Position numbers and translations under genes: made by a program
Shown here: piece after piece, positions 8,218 to 17,909 of the stretch
Layout: the number at the start of each line of letters is the position of its first letter
Numbering within the stretch: the stretch's first letter is position 1
NCBI RefSeq assembly: GCF_024385465.1
Contig: NZ_JANFLS010000002.1
Span: forward strand, 124,001 to 188,000
Source: Arthrobacter sp. zg-Y844
Lineage (GTDB): Bacteria > Actinomycetota > Actinomycetes > Actinomycetales > Micrococcaceae
Length of the DNA: 64,000 nucleotides
Reading direction: 5' to 3'
The notes under the pieces: model-generated
What the model saw: only the letters and a program-made list of their open reading frames with translations
The model's database searches: none
What the model was told of the DNA's origin: nothing

Positions 8218-11200
8218 ATGACTAATCAGAATAATGGAACCAATGAACTGCCTGTGGAAACCGCAGCGGCAGGGGATCTTCCCGTGCAGCAGGGCGAGCA
8301 GCCGGCACCCGTAAAAAAGGCCACCCGCAGCCGCCGTAAGTCTGTCCCCGCTGCGTCCCCCGCAGGGCAGTCCGCAGCGGAGGCGCCGCAAGCCGAAACG
8401 GCAGCGGCGGACATCCAGCCGGAAACCCCCGCGCCCGCCGCTGAGAAGCCCAAGCGCACACGCACCCCCCGTAAGAAGGCAGCACCGGCCGCCGAAGCAG
8501 TCATGCCGCCCGAAGAGACCCCCGAGGCCGTTGCCGAGACCGCTTCCGCCGCTGCGGACTCGGTTTCCGCTGACGCAGCTGCCGAAACCGCCTCCGCTGA
8601 AGCAGCTCCCGCCAAGACAGTGCGCCGGCGCCGCAGCCCGGCCAAGAAGCCTGCCGTGGATGCCGTTGCCGTTGAGAACGCTGCTGCCGACGAAGTGACG
8701 CTGGCTGCCGGTCCGGAGTCCACCAACACTGCCGAACCCGCTGCCGAAGCAGCCGCTGCACCGAAAACCCGGACGCGCCGCCGCGCCAGCACGCCGACCG
8801 GCCCGGCACGCTCGGCTGAGTCGGCCGTGTCCGCTGCTGCGGAACCCGCCGAAACCCCGGCCGAGCCTGTGCTGCCCGCCGCGGCTGAAGCACCCGCCAA
8901 GGAAGAGTCCCCCGCCAAGAACCAGGAGCCTGCAAAGGCTGAAGCCGCAGGGCCCACCTCGGCGCTGGATCCGTTCTCGGTACCGGAATCGCCCACGTCG
9001 GTGCTGTTCCACGCCCCGGACCTTACCGCTGTGCGTTCCGTGCCGGTGGCCAAGCCCGCCGAAGCCGAAGATACAGACGAGGCGGAGGGCAGCGACGATT
9101 CCGGCCGGTCCCGCCGCCGGTCCCGCCGCGGCCGCAGCCGCCAGGGTTCGGAATCAGGAAACGGGCAGGAAGCCGGTGCAGAAGAAGCAGCGACCGGTCC
9201 CGAGGACTCCGAGTCCGACGGCGTAACCTCCCGCCGTCGTCGTCGTCGCCGCCGCGGGGACGCCGATCTGGAACTGACCGGGGGAGCGGACGATGATCCG
9301 CCCAACACCGTCACCCGGGTGCGTGCACCGCGCGCCCACGCCGAGGCTCCGGTCTCGGACCGCGTGACCAGCGTCAAGGGGTCGACCCGGCTGGAAGCCA
9401 AGAAGCAGCGCCGCCGCGAGTCCCGCGAGTCGGGCCGGCGCCGCCACGTAATCACCGAGGCCGAGTTCCTGGCCCGCCGTGAGTCCGTGGACCGCCAGAT
9501 GATTGTCCGCCAGCGTGACGAGCGGATCCAGATCGGCGTGCTGGAAGACGGCGTCCTCGCCGAGCACTTTGTCTCCAACACCCAGCAGGACTCCCTGATC
9601 GGCAACGTCTACGTCGGCAAGGTCCAGAACGTGCTGCCCAGCATGGAGGCCGCCTTCGTGGACATCGGCCGCGGACGCAACGCCGTGCTGTACGCCGGCG
9701 AGGTCAACTGGGATGCCGCCGGCCTGGACGGCCAGCCGCGCCGTATTGAACTGGCGCTGAAGTCCGGCGATTCGGTCCTGGTGCAGGTCACCAAGGATCC
9801 GGTGGGCCATAAGGGTGCACGCCTGACCAGCCAGATTTCCCTGCCCGGCCGCTACCTCGTGTACGTCCCGGGTGGTTCGATGACCGGCATCTCACGCAAG
9901 CTGCCCGACGTCGAACGCAACCGGCTCAAGAAGATCCTCAAGGACCACCTGCCGGAAAACGCCGGGGTCATTGTGCGCACTGCCGCTGAAGGTGCCAGCG
10001 AGGAAGAGTTGATGAATGACATCAACCGCCTCCGCGCCCAGTGGGAGAACATCGAAGCCAAGTCCACGTCCACCAAGACGCTGCCGCCGGAACTCCTGTA
10101 CGGCGAACCGGACCTGACCATCAAGGTGGTCCGCGACGTCTTCAACGAGGACTTCTCCAAGCTTGTGGTCTCCGGTGAAGAGGCCTGGGACACCATCGAG
10201 GCCTATGTCACGTACGTGGCTCCGGACCTGGTGGGACGCCTCGAGAAGTGGACCAAGGACGAGGACATCTTCTCGGCGCACCGCATCGACGAGCAGATTG
10301 CCAAGGCGCTGGACCGCAAGGTGTTCCTGCCTTCGGGCGGCTCCCTGGTGATTGACCGCACCGAAGCCATGACAGTGGTGGACGTCAACACGGGCAAGTT
10401 CACCGGCAGCGGCGGCAACCTGGAAGAAACCGTCACCAAGAACAACCTCGAAGCGGCCGAAGAAGTGGTCCGCCAGCTGCGTCTGCGCGACATCGGCGGC
10501 ATCATCGTCATCGACTTCATCGACATGGTCCTTGAAGCCAACCGCGACCTGGTGCTGCGCCGTCTCGTGGAGTGCCTGGGCCGGGACCGTACCAAGCACC
10601 AGGTCGCCGAGGTTACCTCGCTGGGCCTGGTCCAGATGACCCGCAAGCGCATGGGCACCGGCCTGCTCGAGGTCTTCGGTGAGACCTGCGAGCACTGCGA
10701 CGGCCGCGGCGTCGTCACGCAGGACGTACCCGTGGAGCACCGCCGCAGCACCAGCCACACGCCGGCCGGCAACGGCCACGCGGTTGCCGATGATAACCAC
10801 CAGCAGCACCTCAAGCAGGAAAAGCAGTCCCGCGGGGACCGTAAGCGCAACCGCAGCCGCGGACAGAACGGCAACGTCCAGGCAGCGGAAGAGCAGCCGC
10901 AGGCTGAGGAACCGGTACAGGAAGACGCCGAGCGGCAGGCGAAGGCCGAAGCCGCCCGCGCGGCCTTGGCCAGCATTGCCGCTGCGACCGCCGCCGCACA
11001 CGAGGTGGTTGACGCAGCCGCCAACGGCGACGCGGGATCGTCGGTACCGGCCGCGAATGAGGCAGCCGATGATGAGTCCGACACCGAGCCGGGGGCCGTG
11101 CTGAACATCCAGGGGGAAACTGTAGTGGTTCCCCGCCGCCAGAGGCGCCGCCAGGTGAAGGAAGAACCCGTCCTGACCCTCGAAAGCCTGACCGAAGCCT

Positions 11201-11535
11201 TCAACGAGGTCGCCTCGGCCGTGTCCCAGCCCGTGCAGCCGGCCGCCGATCCGGAGCCCGCTGCCCAGGCGCAGGAGCCGAAGTCCACCCGGCAGGCTGC
11301 AGTGCAGGCATCCGCACCGGAGGCACCGGCCCGCCCGGCACGCCGCCGCAGGGCAGCCAGCAGCCCGCAGGGTGCCGCCGAGGTCCTGGCACCGGCAGCA
11401 GGGGAAGCAGTTTCCTCCACGCCGGCACGGCATACGGTTACGGCGGCCGGCAAGCCGCCGGTTGCCCGTGAGGAAAAGACCGGTGCTGCGGCTCCGGTGA
11501 TCCTTGGCGTTGGCGTACCCGCCTCCGAGCTGTAG
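8218..11535 (+). CDS. rne: Ribonuclease E/G
   Basis: A 1105-residue endoribonuclease that cuts single-stranded AU-rich RNA in mRNA decay and rRNA/tRNA processing. The first 440 or so residues are low-complexity Ala/Pro/Glu with basic RRRR and KRTRTPRKK clusters, probably disordered and RNA or protein binding. Then come the S1 domain (GNVYVGKVQNVLPSMEAAF, from about residue 461), the RNase H-like and DNase I-like catalytic parts with the Mg-binding aspartates of VVDVNTG (near 720) and DIGGIIVIDFIDM (near 760), and the zinc-link CEHCDGRG near 823. A second disordered tail of about 270 residues ends the protein. This layout, with the core in the middle, is usual for actinobacterial RNase E. Confidence 0.96.
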   Translation: MTNQNNGTNELPVETAAAGDLPVQQGEQPAPVKKATRSRRKSVPAASPAGQSAAEAPQAETAAADIQPETPAPAAEKPKRTRTPRKKAAPAAEAVMPPEETPEAVAETASAAADSVSADAAAETASAEAAPAKTVRRRRSPAKKPAVDAVAVENAAADEVTLAAGPESTNTAEPAAEAAAAPKTRTRRRASTPTGPARSAESAVSAAAEPAETPAEPVLPAAAEAPAKEESPAKNQEPAKAEAAGPTSALDPFSVPESPTSVLFHAPDLTAVRSVPVAKPAEAEDTDEAEGSDDSGRSRRRSRRGRSRQGSESGNGQEAGAEEAATGPEDSESDGVTSRRRRRRRRGDADLELTGGADDDPPNTVTRVRAPRAHAEAPVSDRVTSVKGSTRLEAKKQRRRESRESGRRRHVITEAEFLARRESVDRQMIVRQRDERIQIGVLEDGVLAEHFVSNTQQDSLIGNVYVGKVQNVLPSMEAAFVDIGRGRNAVLYAGEVNWDAAGLDGQPRRIELALKSGDSVLVQVTKDPVGHKGARLTSQISLPGRYLVYVPGGSMTGISRKLPDVERNRLKKILKDHLPENAGVIVRTAAEGASEEELMNDINRLRAQWENIEAKSTSTKTLPPELLYGEPDLTIKVVRDVFNEDFSKLVVSGEEAWDTIEAYVTYVAPDLVGRLEKWTKDEDIFSAHRIDEQIAKALDRKVFLPSGGSLVIDRTEAMTVVDVNTGKFTGSGGNLEETVTKNNLEAAEEVVRQLRLRDIGGIIVIDFIDMVLEANRDLVLRRLVECLGRDRTKHQVAEVTSLGLVQMTRKRMGTGLLEVFGETCEHCDGRGVVTQDVPVEHRRSTSHTPAGNGHAVADDNHQQHLKQEKQSRGDRKRNRSRGQNGNVQAAEEQPQAEEPVQEDAERQAKAEAARAALASIAAATAAAHEVVDAAANGDAGSSVPAANEAADDESDTEPGAVLNIQGETVVVPRRQRRRQVKEEPVLTLESLTEAFNEVASAVSQPVQPAADPEPAAQAQEPKSTRQAAVQASAPEAPARPARRRRAASSPQGAAEVLAPAAGEAVSSTPARHTVTAAGKPPVAREEKTGAAAPVILGVGVPASEL

Positions 11536-11549
11536 CCCCGCGTACCACT

Positions 11550-11597
11550 GCCTGCGGGCGGCCTGTCCCTTAGGGGCCGGGCCGCCCGCAGGCTTTT
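11550..11597 (+). terminator. Intrinsic terminator after rne
   Basis: A perfect 14-bp G+C-rich stem (11550-11563 with 11580-11593) is followed by TTTT. The 16-base loop can itself pair (CCC with GGG). It separates rne from the ribosomal protein operon. Confidence 0.88.
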
Positions 11598-11906
11598 AAG
11601 CCCGTGCCATGGACCCGCCGTGGCGCCGATGCCCGGAACACCGGCATCATGGGATAAAGTAGACATCGAGCAGTGGCACCGGTTCGGTGGCGCCCTTGGT
11701 CCGAGTGCATATGTACGGCTGCATATACCGTGTGCAGGCGCCGCATTTGCGGGTTATAGGACCATTAGCGTAGCCTTGAACTTCGGTGCGAACGCCTTCC
11801 AACCGTTTATCGGCTTAGGCGGAACTGCATGGCGCAAGGCAGGCCCAATCTGGTCCCAGCTAAATGCGCATCCAAGTATTAAACGTCGAGAGAAGTGAGT
11901 TCCCAA
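11594..11906 (+). promoter_or_regulatory. Long leader upstream of rplU-rpmA
   Basis: About 310 bases without a credible gene. Possible -10 boxes are TAAAGT (11655-11660) and TAGCCT (about 11773, with TTGCGG 18 bases earlier). Either leaves a leader of more than 100 bases with several short inverted repeats (for example CTGCA ... TGCAG around 11717-11735). The length suggests a ribosomal-protein-type cis-regulatory leader. I do not recognise a known family. Confidence 0.35.
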
Positions 11907-12218
11907 GTGGTGTACGCGATTGTCCGCGCTGGCGGCCGCCAAGAAAAGGTTTCCGTCGGAGACCTCGTAACCCTGGACCGCGTCCCCGGTGGAGCCGGTA
12001 GCACCTTTGAGCTGCCTGCCCTGCTTTTGGTTGATGGCGACAAGGTCACCTCTGCTGCACAGGACCTGGCCAAGGTTACCGTGACTGCAGAAATCGTCGA
12101 GAACTTCCGGGGTCCGAAGATTGTTATCCAGAAGTTCAAGAACAAGACCGGCTACAAGAAGCGTCAGGGCTACCGCTCCTCGCTGACCAAGGTCAAGGTT
12201 ACGTCCATCAACTCCTGA
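11907..12218 (+). CDS. rplU: 50S ribosomal protein bL21
   Basis: A 103-residue rRNA-binding protein of the large subunit: [15 protein letters not shown] at the start, and the conserved basic C-terminus [14 protein letters not shown] near the end. I chose GTG at 11907 because it gives the family's usual N-terminus and is preceded by GAAGTGAG about seven bases away. An in-frame GTG at 11895 would add MSSQ. It forms an operon with rpmA 84 bases downstream. Confidence 0.96.
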   Translation: MVYAIVRAGGRQEKVSVGDLVTLDRVPGGAGSTFELPALLLVDGDKVTSAAQDLAKVTVTAEIVENFRGPKIVIQKFKNKTGYKKRQGYRSSLTKVKVTSINS

Positions 12219-12302
12219 TTCTCCTGCCGGCCCCAGGGCCGGGAACGCGGGTGTGATCCCGCCTGAGGGTTTCAATATCAGTTAGCAAAGGCAGGCAAAG
12301 AA

Positions 12303-12566
12303 ATGGCACATAAGAAAGGTGCGAGTTCCACTCGCAACGGTCGCGACTCCAACGCCCAGTACCTCGGCGTAAAGCGTTTCGGCGGCCAGGTTGTCAAGGC
12401 AGGCGAAATCATCGTTCGCCAGCGCGGCACCCACTTCCACCCGGGTGAGGGCGTTGGCCGCGGAGGCGACGACACCCTGTTCGCCCTGGAAGCAGGCGCA
12501 GTTGAATTCGGCAGCCGTCGTGGCCGCCGCGTCGTGAACATCGTGGCTGCTGCAGCCGCCGAGTAA
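12303..12566 (+). CDS. rpmA: 50S ribosomal protein bL27
   Basis: An 87-residue protein placed near the peptidyl-transferase centre. Seen: [19 protein letters not shown] at the N-terminus, followed by GVKRFGGQ and [10 protein letters not shown]. The N-terminus starts directly with AHKKG, so there is no Firmicutes-type cleaved extension. AAAGGCAGG upstream serves as ribosome binding site. The gene ends the rplU-rpmA unit at a strong terminator. Confidence 0.98.
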   Translation: MAHKKGASSTRNGRDSNAQYLGVKRFGGQVVKAGEIIVRQRGTHFHPGEGVGRGGDDTLFALEAGAVEFGSRRGRRVVNIVAAAAAE

Positions 12567-12586
12567 TCACCGGCATTTAGCTTTTC

Positions 12587-12625
12587 CGACGGGGCGGGCC
12601 TTGATGGCCCGCCCCGTCGTTTTTT
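12587..12625 (+). terminator. Intrinsic terminator after rpmA
   Basis: A perfect 14-bp G+C-rich stem (12587-12600 with 12606-12619), loop TTGAT, then six T residues. It is a textbook Rho-independent terminator. Confidence 0.96.
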
Positions 12626-12633
12626 AAGCCAAG

Positions 12634-12639
12634 TAGAAT
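12634..12639 (+). promoter_or_regulatory. Putative -10 box TAGAAT of obgE
   Basis: TAGAAT lies 34 bases before the obgE ATG, just after the rpmA terminator. A start near 12646 leaves a short leader with GAAGGAGA at 12663-12670. No matching -35 is visible; its place would fall inside the terminator stem. Confidence 0.45.
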
Positions 12640-12673
12640 TGGCATGATCAAGAAGTTCCTTTGAAGGAGAACC

Positions 12674-14257
12674 ATGGCCAGCTTTGTAGACCGCGTAGTG
12701 CTGCATGTTTCGGGCGGTACAGGCGGCCATGGTTGCGTGTCCGTCAAGCGTGAAAAGTTCAAGCCCCTGGGTGGGCCCGACGGCGGCAACGGCGGCGACG
12801 GCGGCGACGTCATCCTGCGCGTTGACTCGAATACCACCACCCTGCTGGACTACCACCACGCCCCGCACCGGCATGCCACCAACGGCGGCAACGGGATGGG
12901 CGACTGGCGCGCGGGCAAGACCGGCGAGACGCTGATCCTCCCCGTGCCGGACGGCACCGTCGTCAAGAACAAGGCCGGCGAGGTCCTGGCGGACCTGGTT
13001 GGGGAGGGCTCCGAGTACATCGCCGCCGCCGGCGGCCAGGGCGGCCTGGGCAACTCCTCGCTTTCCTCACAGAAGCGCAAGGCTCCCGGATTCGCGCTGC
13101 TGGGCGTGCCCGGCGAAGAGTCCGACATTGTCCTGGAGCTCAAGTCCATCGCCGACATTGCACTGGTCGGCTTCCCGTCGGCCGGCAAGTCCTCGCTGAT
13201 TGCGGCCATCTCCGCGGCCCGGCCGAAGATCGCCGATTACCCCTTCACCACGCTGATCCCGAACCTGGGCGTTGTCCAGTCCGGTGACGTGCGCTTTACC
13301 GTCGCCGACGTTCCCGGCCTGATTGAAGGCGCCTCGGAAGGCAAGGGCCTGGGCCACAACTTCCTGCGCCATGTGGAACGCTGCGCCGCCCTGGTGCACG
13401 TGCTGGATTGTGCCGCTCTGGAAACGGACCGCGACCCCATTGGGGATCTGGAAGTCATTGAGCGCGAGCTCGAGAAGTACGAAGTGGACATGAGCTACGC
13501 GGGCACCGACGGCGACGTCGTGCCGCTGAACCGCCGTCCCCGCCTTGTCGCACTGAACAAGGTCGACGTTCCTGACGGCCGCGACATGGCCGAGTTCGTC
13601 CGGCCGGAACTGGAGAAGCGCGGCTACCGCGTGTTCGAGGTTTCCGCGTCCAGCCATGAAGGCCTGCGTGAGCTCGGGTTCGCCATGGCTGCCATCGTCA
13701 AGGAAGCACGGGACGCCGTGGAGAAGGCTCCGCCGCGCATCCAGCCGCCGGTCCTGAAGCCGCGCGGCGTCAACTACAAGGGCGGCTTCCTGATCCGCCG
13801 CGAGGAGCGCAACCTTGAGCCGCTCTTCCGCGTCCTGGGCGAGAAGCCGGTTCGCTGGGTCCAGCAGACCGACTTCACCAATGACGAAGCCGTGGGCTAC
13901 CTGGCGGACCGCCTGGCCAAGCTGGGCGTGGAGGAGAAACTGTTCAAGGAAGGCGCCAAGCCCGGTGACGCCGTGGTCATCGGCGAGGGCGACGGCGTCG
14001 TCTTCGACTGGGAGCCCACGATGATCGGCGGTGCGGAACTGCTTGCCGCCTCCCCGCGTGGCAGCGACATCCGTGTCGAAGACTTCTCCCGCCCCACCCG
14101 CGAGGAAAAGCGCGGCGACCACCAGAAGCGCAAGGAAGCCCGGGCTGCCGCCCGGGACGAGCTCGAAGCCGAGCGCAAGGCAGGCATCTGGACCGAGTCC
14201 GTGAACTACAAGCACTCGTCCCGTCCTGCGGACGTCGAGGGTAACGAAGCGGAGTAA
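12674..14257 (+). CDS. obgE: GTPase Obg (CgtA)
   Basis: A 527-residue GTPase for late 50S assembly and stress control. Domains: the glycine-rich Obg fold (residues 1-158), the G domain with G1 GFPSAGKSS (about 165), G3 DVPGLIEGA and G4 NKVD, and a C-terminal OCT domain ([23 protein letters not shown]) followed by a charged tail, as in other actinobacteria. A strong ribosome binding site (GAAGGAGA) lies four bases before the ATG. Confidence 0.97.
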   Translation: MASFVDRVVLHVSGGTGGHGCVSVKREKFKPLGGPDGGNGGDGGDVILRVDSNTTTLLDYHHAPHRHATNGGNGMGDWRAGKTGETLILPVPDGTVVKNKAGEVLADLVGEGSEYIAAAGGQGGLGNSSLSSQKRKAPGFALLGVPGEESDIVLELKSIADIALVGFPSAGKSSLIAAISAARPKIADYPFTTLIPNLGVVQSGDVRFTVADVPGLIEGASEGKGLGHNFLRHVERCAALVHVLDCAALETDRDPIGDLEVIERELEKYEVDMSYAGTDGDVVPLNRRPRLVALNKVDVPDGRDMAEFVRPELEKRGYRVFEVSASSHEGLRELGFAMAAIVKEARDAVEKAPPRIQPPVLKPRGVNYKGGFLIRREERNLEPLFRVLGEKPVRWVQQTDFTNDEAVGYLADRLAKLGVEEKLFKEGAKPGDAVVIGEGDGVVFDWEPTMIGGAELLAASPRGSDIRVEDFSRPTREEKRGDHQKRKEARAAARDELEAERKAGIWTESVNYKHSSRPADVEGNEAE

Positions 14258-14309
14258 CGCCTTCATCTTCCCGGTGGGGACGGGGCGCAGCGCATAGGCT
14301 GGGCAGGTT

Positions 14310-15524
14310 ATGAGTGAACACATCGAATTCGCCTCTCCTGCCCGCCGTGCGTTGACTTCCCGCTCCGGGCTTGCCCGGGCCCGCCGGGTGGTGGTCAAGG
14401 TAGGTTCCTCGTCCCTGACCTCCGTGGCGGGCGGGATCTCCGACTCTGCCCTGCGGTCCCTGGCCGACGTGCTTTCCGCCCGGCATGCGCAGGGAACCGA
14501 GATCATCCTGGTCTCCTCCGGCGCTATCAGCGCCGGGCTGGCGCCGCTTGGCCTCACCAAGCGTCCGGCGCAGCTTTCCTCCCAGCAGGCTGCCGCCAGC
14601 GTGGGCCAGGGCCTGCTGATGGCGCGTTACACGCAGGCGTTCAGTGTGCACGGTGTCACGGTCAGCCAGGTGCTGCTCACCATCGAGGACCTGATGCGCC
14701 GAGCCCATCACGCCAATGCGCACCGGGCCATGGAACGGCTGCTGAACTTCGGTGTCCTGCCGATCGTGAATGAGAACGACGCCGTCGCCAGCCACGAAAT
14801 CCGCTTCGGCGACAATGACCGCCTGGCCGCCCTGGTGGCGCACCTCGTGAAGGCCGACGCGCTGATCCTGCTCTCCGACGTCGATGCCCTCTACGACGGT
14901 CCGCCGTCCGAGGGTGCCCGCCGCATCCCCGAAGTCACCGGTCCCAAGGACCTGGCGGACGTGCGGATCGGCAAGGTGGGAAGGGCCGGCGTCGGTACGG
15001 GCGGGATGGCAACCAAGGTCGAAGCAGCCACCATTGCCGCGGAATCGGGCATCCCGGCACTGGTCACGTCCACGGCCAACGCGGCCGCCGCGCTGGCCGG
15101 AGAAGACGTGGGCACCTGGTTCACCACCCGCGGCCGGCGCCGGTCCATCCGCCTGCTGTGGCTCGCCCACCTCGCCCGCATCCAAGGCACCCTGGTGCTC
15201 GACGACGGCGCCGCAAAGGCGGTGGGGGACCGGCACCGTTCGCTGCTGCCGGCAGGAATCACTGCTGTCAAGGGGCAGTTCGAACCCGGTGACGCCGTTG
15301 CCCTGGCCGATACCGCGGGCCGCGTGATTGCCCATGGCCTGACCAACTACGGTTCGGACGAACTGCCCACCATGCTCGGCCGCTCCACCCGGGAACTATC
15401 CCGCGAGCTGGGGCGCGGCTATGAACGCGCGGTGGTCCACGTAAACGACCTCGTTCTCCTGCACCCCAACGAAGCACCGGCACCCGCGCCGGATGCCGGG
15501 ACCGGGCCTACACTGGGGTCATGA
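14310..15524 (+). CDS. proB: Glutamate 5-kinase
   Basis: A 404-residue enzyme that phosphorylates glutamate in the first step of proline synthesis and is usually feedback-inhibited by proline. Seen: VVVKVGSSSLT, the ISSGAISAG-type loop (VSSGAISAGL), IVNENDAVA, and GTGGMATKVEAA. A C-terminal PUA domain starts near residue 290. TAGGCT at 14295-14300 sits nine bases before the ATG and there is no Shine-Dalgarno, so the transcript is probably nearly leaderless. The stop overlaps the proA start (ATGA). Confidence 0.96.
   Translation: MSEHIEFASPARRALTSRSGLARARRVVVKVGSSSLTSVAGGISDSALRSLADVLSARHAQGTEIILVSSGAISAGLAPLGLTKRPAQLSSQQAAASVGQGLLMARYTQAFSVHGVTVSQVLLTIEDLMRRAHHANAHRAMERLLNFGVLPIVNENDAVASHEIRFGDNDRLAALVAHLVKADALILLSDVDALYDGPPSEGARRIPEVTGPKDLADVRIGKVGRAGVGTGGMATKVEAATIAAESGIPALVTSTANAAAALAGEDVGTWFTTRGRRRSIRLLWLAHLARIQGTLVLDDGAAKAVGDRHRSLLPAGITAVKGQFEPGDAVALADTAGRVIAHGLTNYGSDELPTMLGRSTRELSRELGRGYERAVVHVNDLVLLHPNEAPAPAPDAGTGPTLGS
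15509..15514 (+). promoter_or_regulatory. Internal leaderless -10 box TACACT, N6, ATG of proA
   Basis: TACACT lies exactly six bases before the proA ATG, inside the 3' end of proB. It could give a separate leaderless proA transcript besides the proBA readthrough mRNA. Confidence 0.45.
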
Positions 15525-16831
15525 CTTCCGTGAACACAACAGAGGCTGACCTGGAACCTGCCGGCACGGACAACGGCGTGGAAGCCCAGGTCCATGCCCT
15601 TGCCGACCGTTCCCGCACGGCTGCCCGGCGCCTGGCGCGGGCCAACCGTGCCTGGAAGGACCGCGCCCTGCGCCAGATTGCGCAGAACGTCAATGCGAAA
15701 CAGGCCGCCATCCTTGCGGCCAACGCCCGCGATGTGGCGGCAGGCCGGGACAACGGGACCTCCGCGGCCATGCTGGACCGGCTGTCGCTGACGCCGGCAC
15801 GCATCACCGCGCTGGCCGCAGCGCTGGAGAACCTGGCCGGGCTGCCGGATCCGGTGGGATCCGTAGCCCGCGGCCAGACGCTGCCCAACGGCCTGCGGCT
15901 GCGCCAGGTGCATGTTCCGATGGGCGTGGTGGCCGCGATCTACGAGGCCCGCCCCAACGTCACCCTCGATATTGCCGGACTGGCGCTGAAAAGCGGCAAT
16001 GCCGTTCTCCTGCGCGGCGGCAGCGCCGCGGAGAACACCAACGCCGTCCTCGTGGAGATCATCCGTGACTCCCTCGAGGAAGCGGGCCTGCCCGCCGATG
16101 CCGTGCAGAGCGTTGACCAGTACGGCCGTGAAGGCGCCACCGTCCTGATGAAGGCCCGGGGCCGGGTGGACGTGCTGATTCCGCGCGGCGGCCGCTCCCT
16201 GATCCAGTCCGTCGTCACCAACGCCACCGTGCCCGTCATCGAGACGGGGGAGGGCAACGTCCACATCTACCTGGACCGGACGGCGCCGGTGGAGATGGCA
16301 GTGGATATCCTGCTCAACGCCAAGACGCAGCGCCCCAGCGTCTGCAATACCGTCGAGACCCTGCTCATCCACGAGGGTGCTCCGGCTGCCCGCGATGTCC
16401 TGGCGGCGCTGGCCGCCGCCGGCGTCCGCCTGCACGCCGACCCCCGCGCCATGGAACTGCTGCCCGCCGGAGTCAGCGCGGAAAAAGCCGACGACGGCGA
16501 CTGGGGGCGTGAGTACATGGACCTGGACCTGGCCGTGGCGGTAGTGGACACGCTCGATGACGCGCTGGAGCACATTCGGCGCTGGACCACCGGACACACT
16601 GAAGCGATCATCACCAATGACCTTGCCAATGCGGAGCGGTTCATTGCGGAGATCGATTCCGCGGCGGTGATTGTCAATGCCTCCACCAGGTTCACGGACG
16701 GGGGCGAACTCGGGCTCGGCGCCGAGGTGGGAATTTCCACGCAGAAAATGCATGCGCGCGGCCCCATGGGGCTCAGGGAACTGACCACCACGAAATGGAT
16801 CATCCAGGGCGACGGGCAGATCCGCGACTAG
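15521..16831 (+). CDS. proA: Gamma-glutamyl phosphate reductase
   Basis: A 436-residue aldehyde-dehydrogenase-fold enzyme that reduces glutamyl-5-phosphate with NADPH to glutamate-5-semialdehyde, the second step of proline synthesis. Seen: the catalytic Cys in TQRPSVCNTVE, the PIGVV-like stretch VPMGVVAAIYEARPNV, and the C-terminal TTTKWIIQGDGQIRD. It overlaps proB by four bases, so the two are co-translated. Confidence 0.97.
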   Translation: MTSVNTTEADLEPAGTDNGVEAQVHALADRSRTAARRLARANRAWKDRALRQIAQNVNAKQAAILAANARDVAAGRDNGTSAAMLDRLSLTPARITALAAALENLAGLPDPVGSVARGQTLPNGLRLRQVHVPMGVVAAIYEARPNVTLDIAGLALKSGNAVLLRGGSAAENTNAVLVEIIRDSLEEAGLPADAVQSVDQYGREGATVLMKARGRVDVLIPRGGRSLIQSVVTNATVPVIETGEGNVHIYLDRTAPVEMAVDILLNAKTQRPSVCNTVETLLIHEGAPAARDVLAALAAAGVRLHADPRAMELLPAGVSAEKADDGDWGREYMDLDLAVAVVDTLDDALEHIRRWTTGHTEAIITNDLANAERFIAEIDSAAVIVNASTRFTDGGELGLGAEVGISTQKMHARGPMGLRELTTTKWIIQGDGQIRD

Positions 16832-16903
16832 TTCCGTCCAGCGCCCGGCGACGGGTCCGGCTGCGATGTGCACTCCGTTACGCGTACCATTGACTAAGAA
16901 CCC

Positions 16904-16927
16904 GTTCCGCCGGCTGCCCGGCGGAAC
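16904..16927 (+). repeat. Inverted repeat upstream of the small membrane protein gene
   Basis: A perfect 10-bp stem (16904-16913 with 16918-16927, loop CTGC) lies 23 bases before the next start codon. With no T run it is either a weak proA terminator or a 5' leader hairpin. A possible -10 (TACCAT, 16885-16890) just upstream favours the leader reading. Confidence 0.45.
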
Positions 16928-16950
16928 CTATCGATCTCTAGGGGAGATAC

Positions 16951-17184
16951 ATGCTGATCCAGCTTACGGGCGCCGTGTTTACTGCTGCCGAAGAACACCA
17001 CGTTGAACTGCCGGCGTCTCCGTACGTCTACGGCGGAGTGATCTTTGCGGCGCTGCTGCTGCTGATGCTGATCACGGTGTCCTTCTCCAATGTGGGCAAC
17101 CGCCACACGGCCGAGCCGGAGCACGTTGACCCCCAGCGCCAGTTCCCCGACAAGCATGACCACGGCCAGGCCATCCGGGACTGA
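16951..17184 (+). CDS. Small single-span membrane protein, unknown function
   Basis: A 77-residue protein: a short N-terminus, one hydrophobic segment (about residues 28-46, [17 protein letters not shown]), and a polar, histidine-rich tail (HTAEPEH, DKHDHGQ). The start is set by AGGGGAGAT before the ATG. Small proteins of this type are commonly found between proA and nadD in this group; no function can be inferred. The His-rich tail could bind metal, which is speculation. Confidence 0.75.
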   Translation: MLIQLTGAVFTAAEEHHVELPASPYVYGGVIFAALLLLMLITVSFSNVGNRHTAEPEHVDPQRQFPDKHDHGQAIRD

Positions 17185-17219
17185 CCCCGTACGTGGAGTC
17201 AGCGGAGGCGTTCTTCCCC

Positions 17220-17885
17220 ATGGGTGAACCGCAGCGGACACAAAGCAACGGAAAGCGCAGATTCCGCCTCGGAGTCATGGGTGGAACGTTCGACCCCATT
17301 CATAACGGCCACCTGGTTGCCGCGAGTGAGGTTGCGTCCACGTTCGATCTGGACGAAGTGGTTTTCGTCCCCACCGGCGACCCGTGGCATAAGCCGGCCG
17401 CCCAGCAGGTGAGTCCGGCCGAGCACCGGTACCTGATGACGGTCATTGCTACGGCATCGAACCCGCGGTTCACGGTGAGCCGCGTCGACATCGACCGGCC
17501 GGGCCCTACGTACACCATTGATACTCTGCGTGACTTGAAGACGGCAAGGCCCGAGGCTGACCTGTTCTTCATTACCGGCGCCGATGCCATGGCGCAGATC
17601 CTGTCCTGGAAAGACATCCAGGAGCTGTGGTCACTGGCGCGGTTCGTGGGGGTGACGCGGCCGGGGCACGTTCTGGAGAACGTCGGCCGGGATGACGTCT
17701 TCCTGTTGGACGTGCCGGCCATGGCGATTTCGTCGACCGATTGCCGGCGCCGCGTGGCCGAAGGCAACCCCGTGTGGTACCTCGTCCCGGACGGGGTAGT
17801 GCAGTACATCGCGAAGCACCGTTTGTACGCCGCCGACAGGCAGGCTCCGAACTCCGCGGAAACCGAAACAGAACCAGTAGCGTAA
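17220..17885 (+). CDS. nadD: Nicotinate-nucleotide adenylyltransferase
   Basis: A 221-residue nucleotidyltransferase that joins NaMN and ATP to give NaAD, the step before NAD synthetase in the general NAD pathway. Seen: the [11 protein letters not shown] motif, PTGDPWHKP, and the C-terminal ISSTDCRRR signature. I chose the ATG at 17220, behind GCGGAGG; a GTG at 17193 would add nine residues with no conserved content. The nearby salvage operons supply NAD by other routes. Confidence 0.95.
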   Translation: MGEPQRTQSNGKRRFRLGVMGGTFDPIHNGHLVAASEVASTFDLDEVVFVPTGDPWHKPAAQQVSPAEHRYLMTVIATASNPRFTVSRVDIDRPGPTYTIDTLRDLKTARPEADLFFITGADAMAQILSWKDIQELWSLARFVGVTRPGHVLENVGRDDVFLLDVPAMAISSTDCRRRVAEGNPVWYLVPDGVVQYIAKHRLYAADRQAPNSAETETEPVA

Positions 17886-17909
17886 ATACACATACCGGAT
17901 GGGTAGGAA

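Noticed and set aside
8226-9605. A long antisense open frame over the 5' part of rne
   Set aside because: It is Ser/Ala-rich low complexity mirroring the Ala/Glu/Arg repeats of the RNase E N-terminus; no independent coding signal.
11620-11898. A 92-codon frame before rplU
   Set aside because: There is no Shine-Dalgarno, its composition is unlike the neighbours, and it runs into the rplU ribosome binding region; a non-coding leader is more likely.
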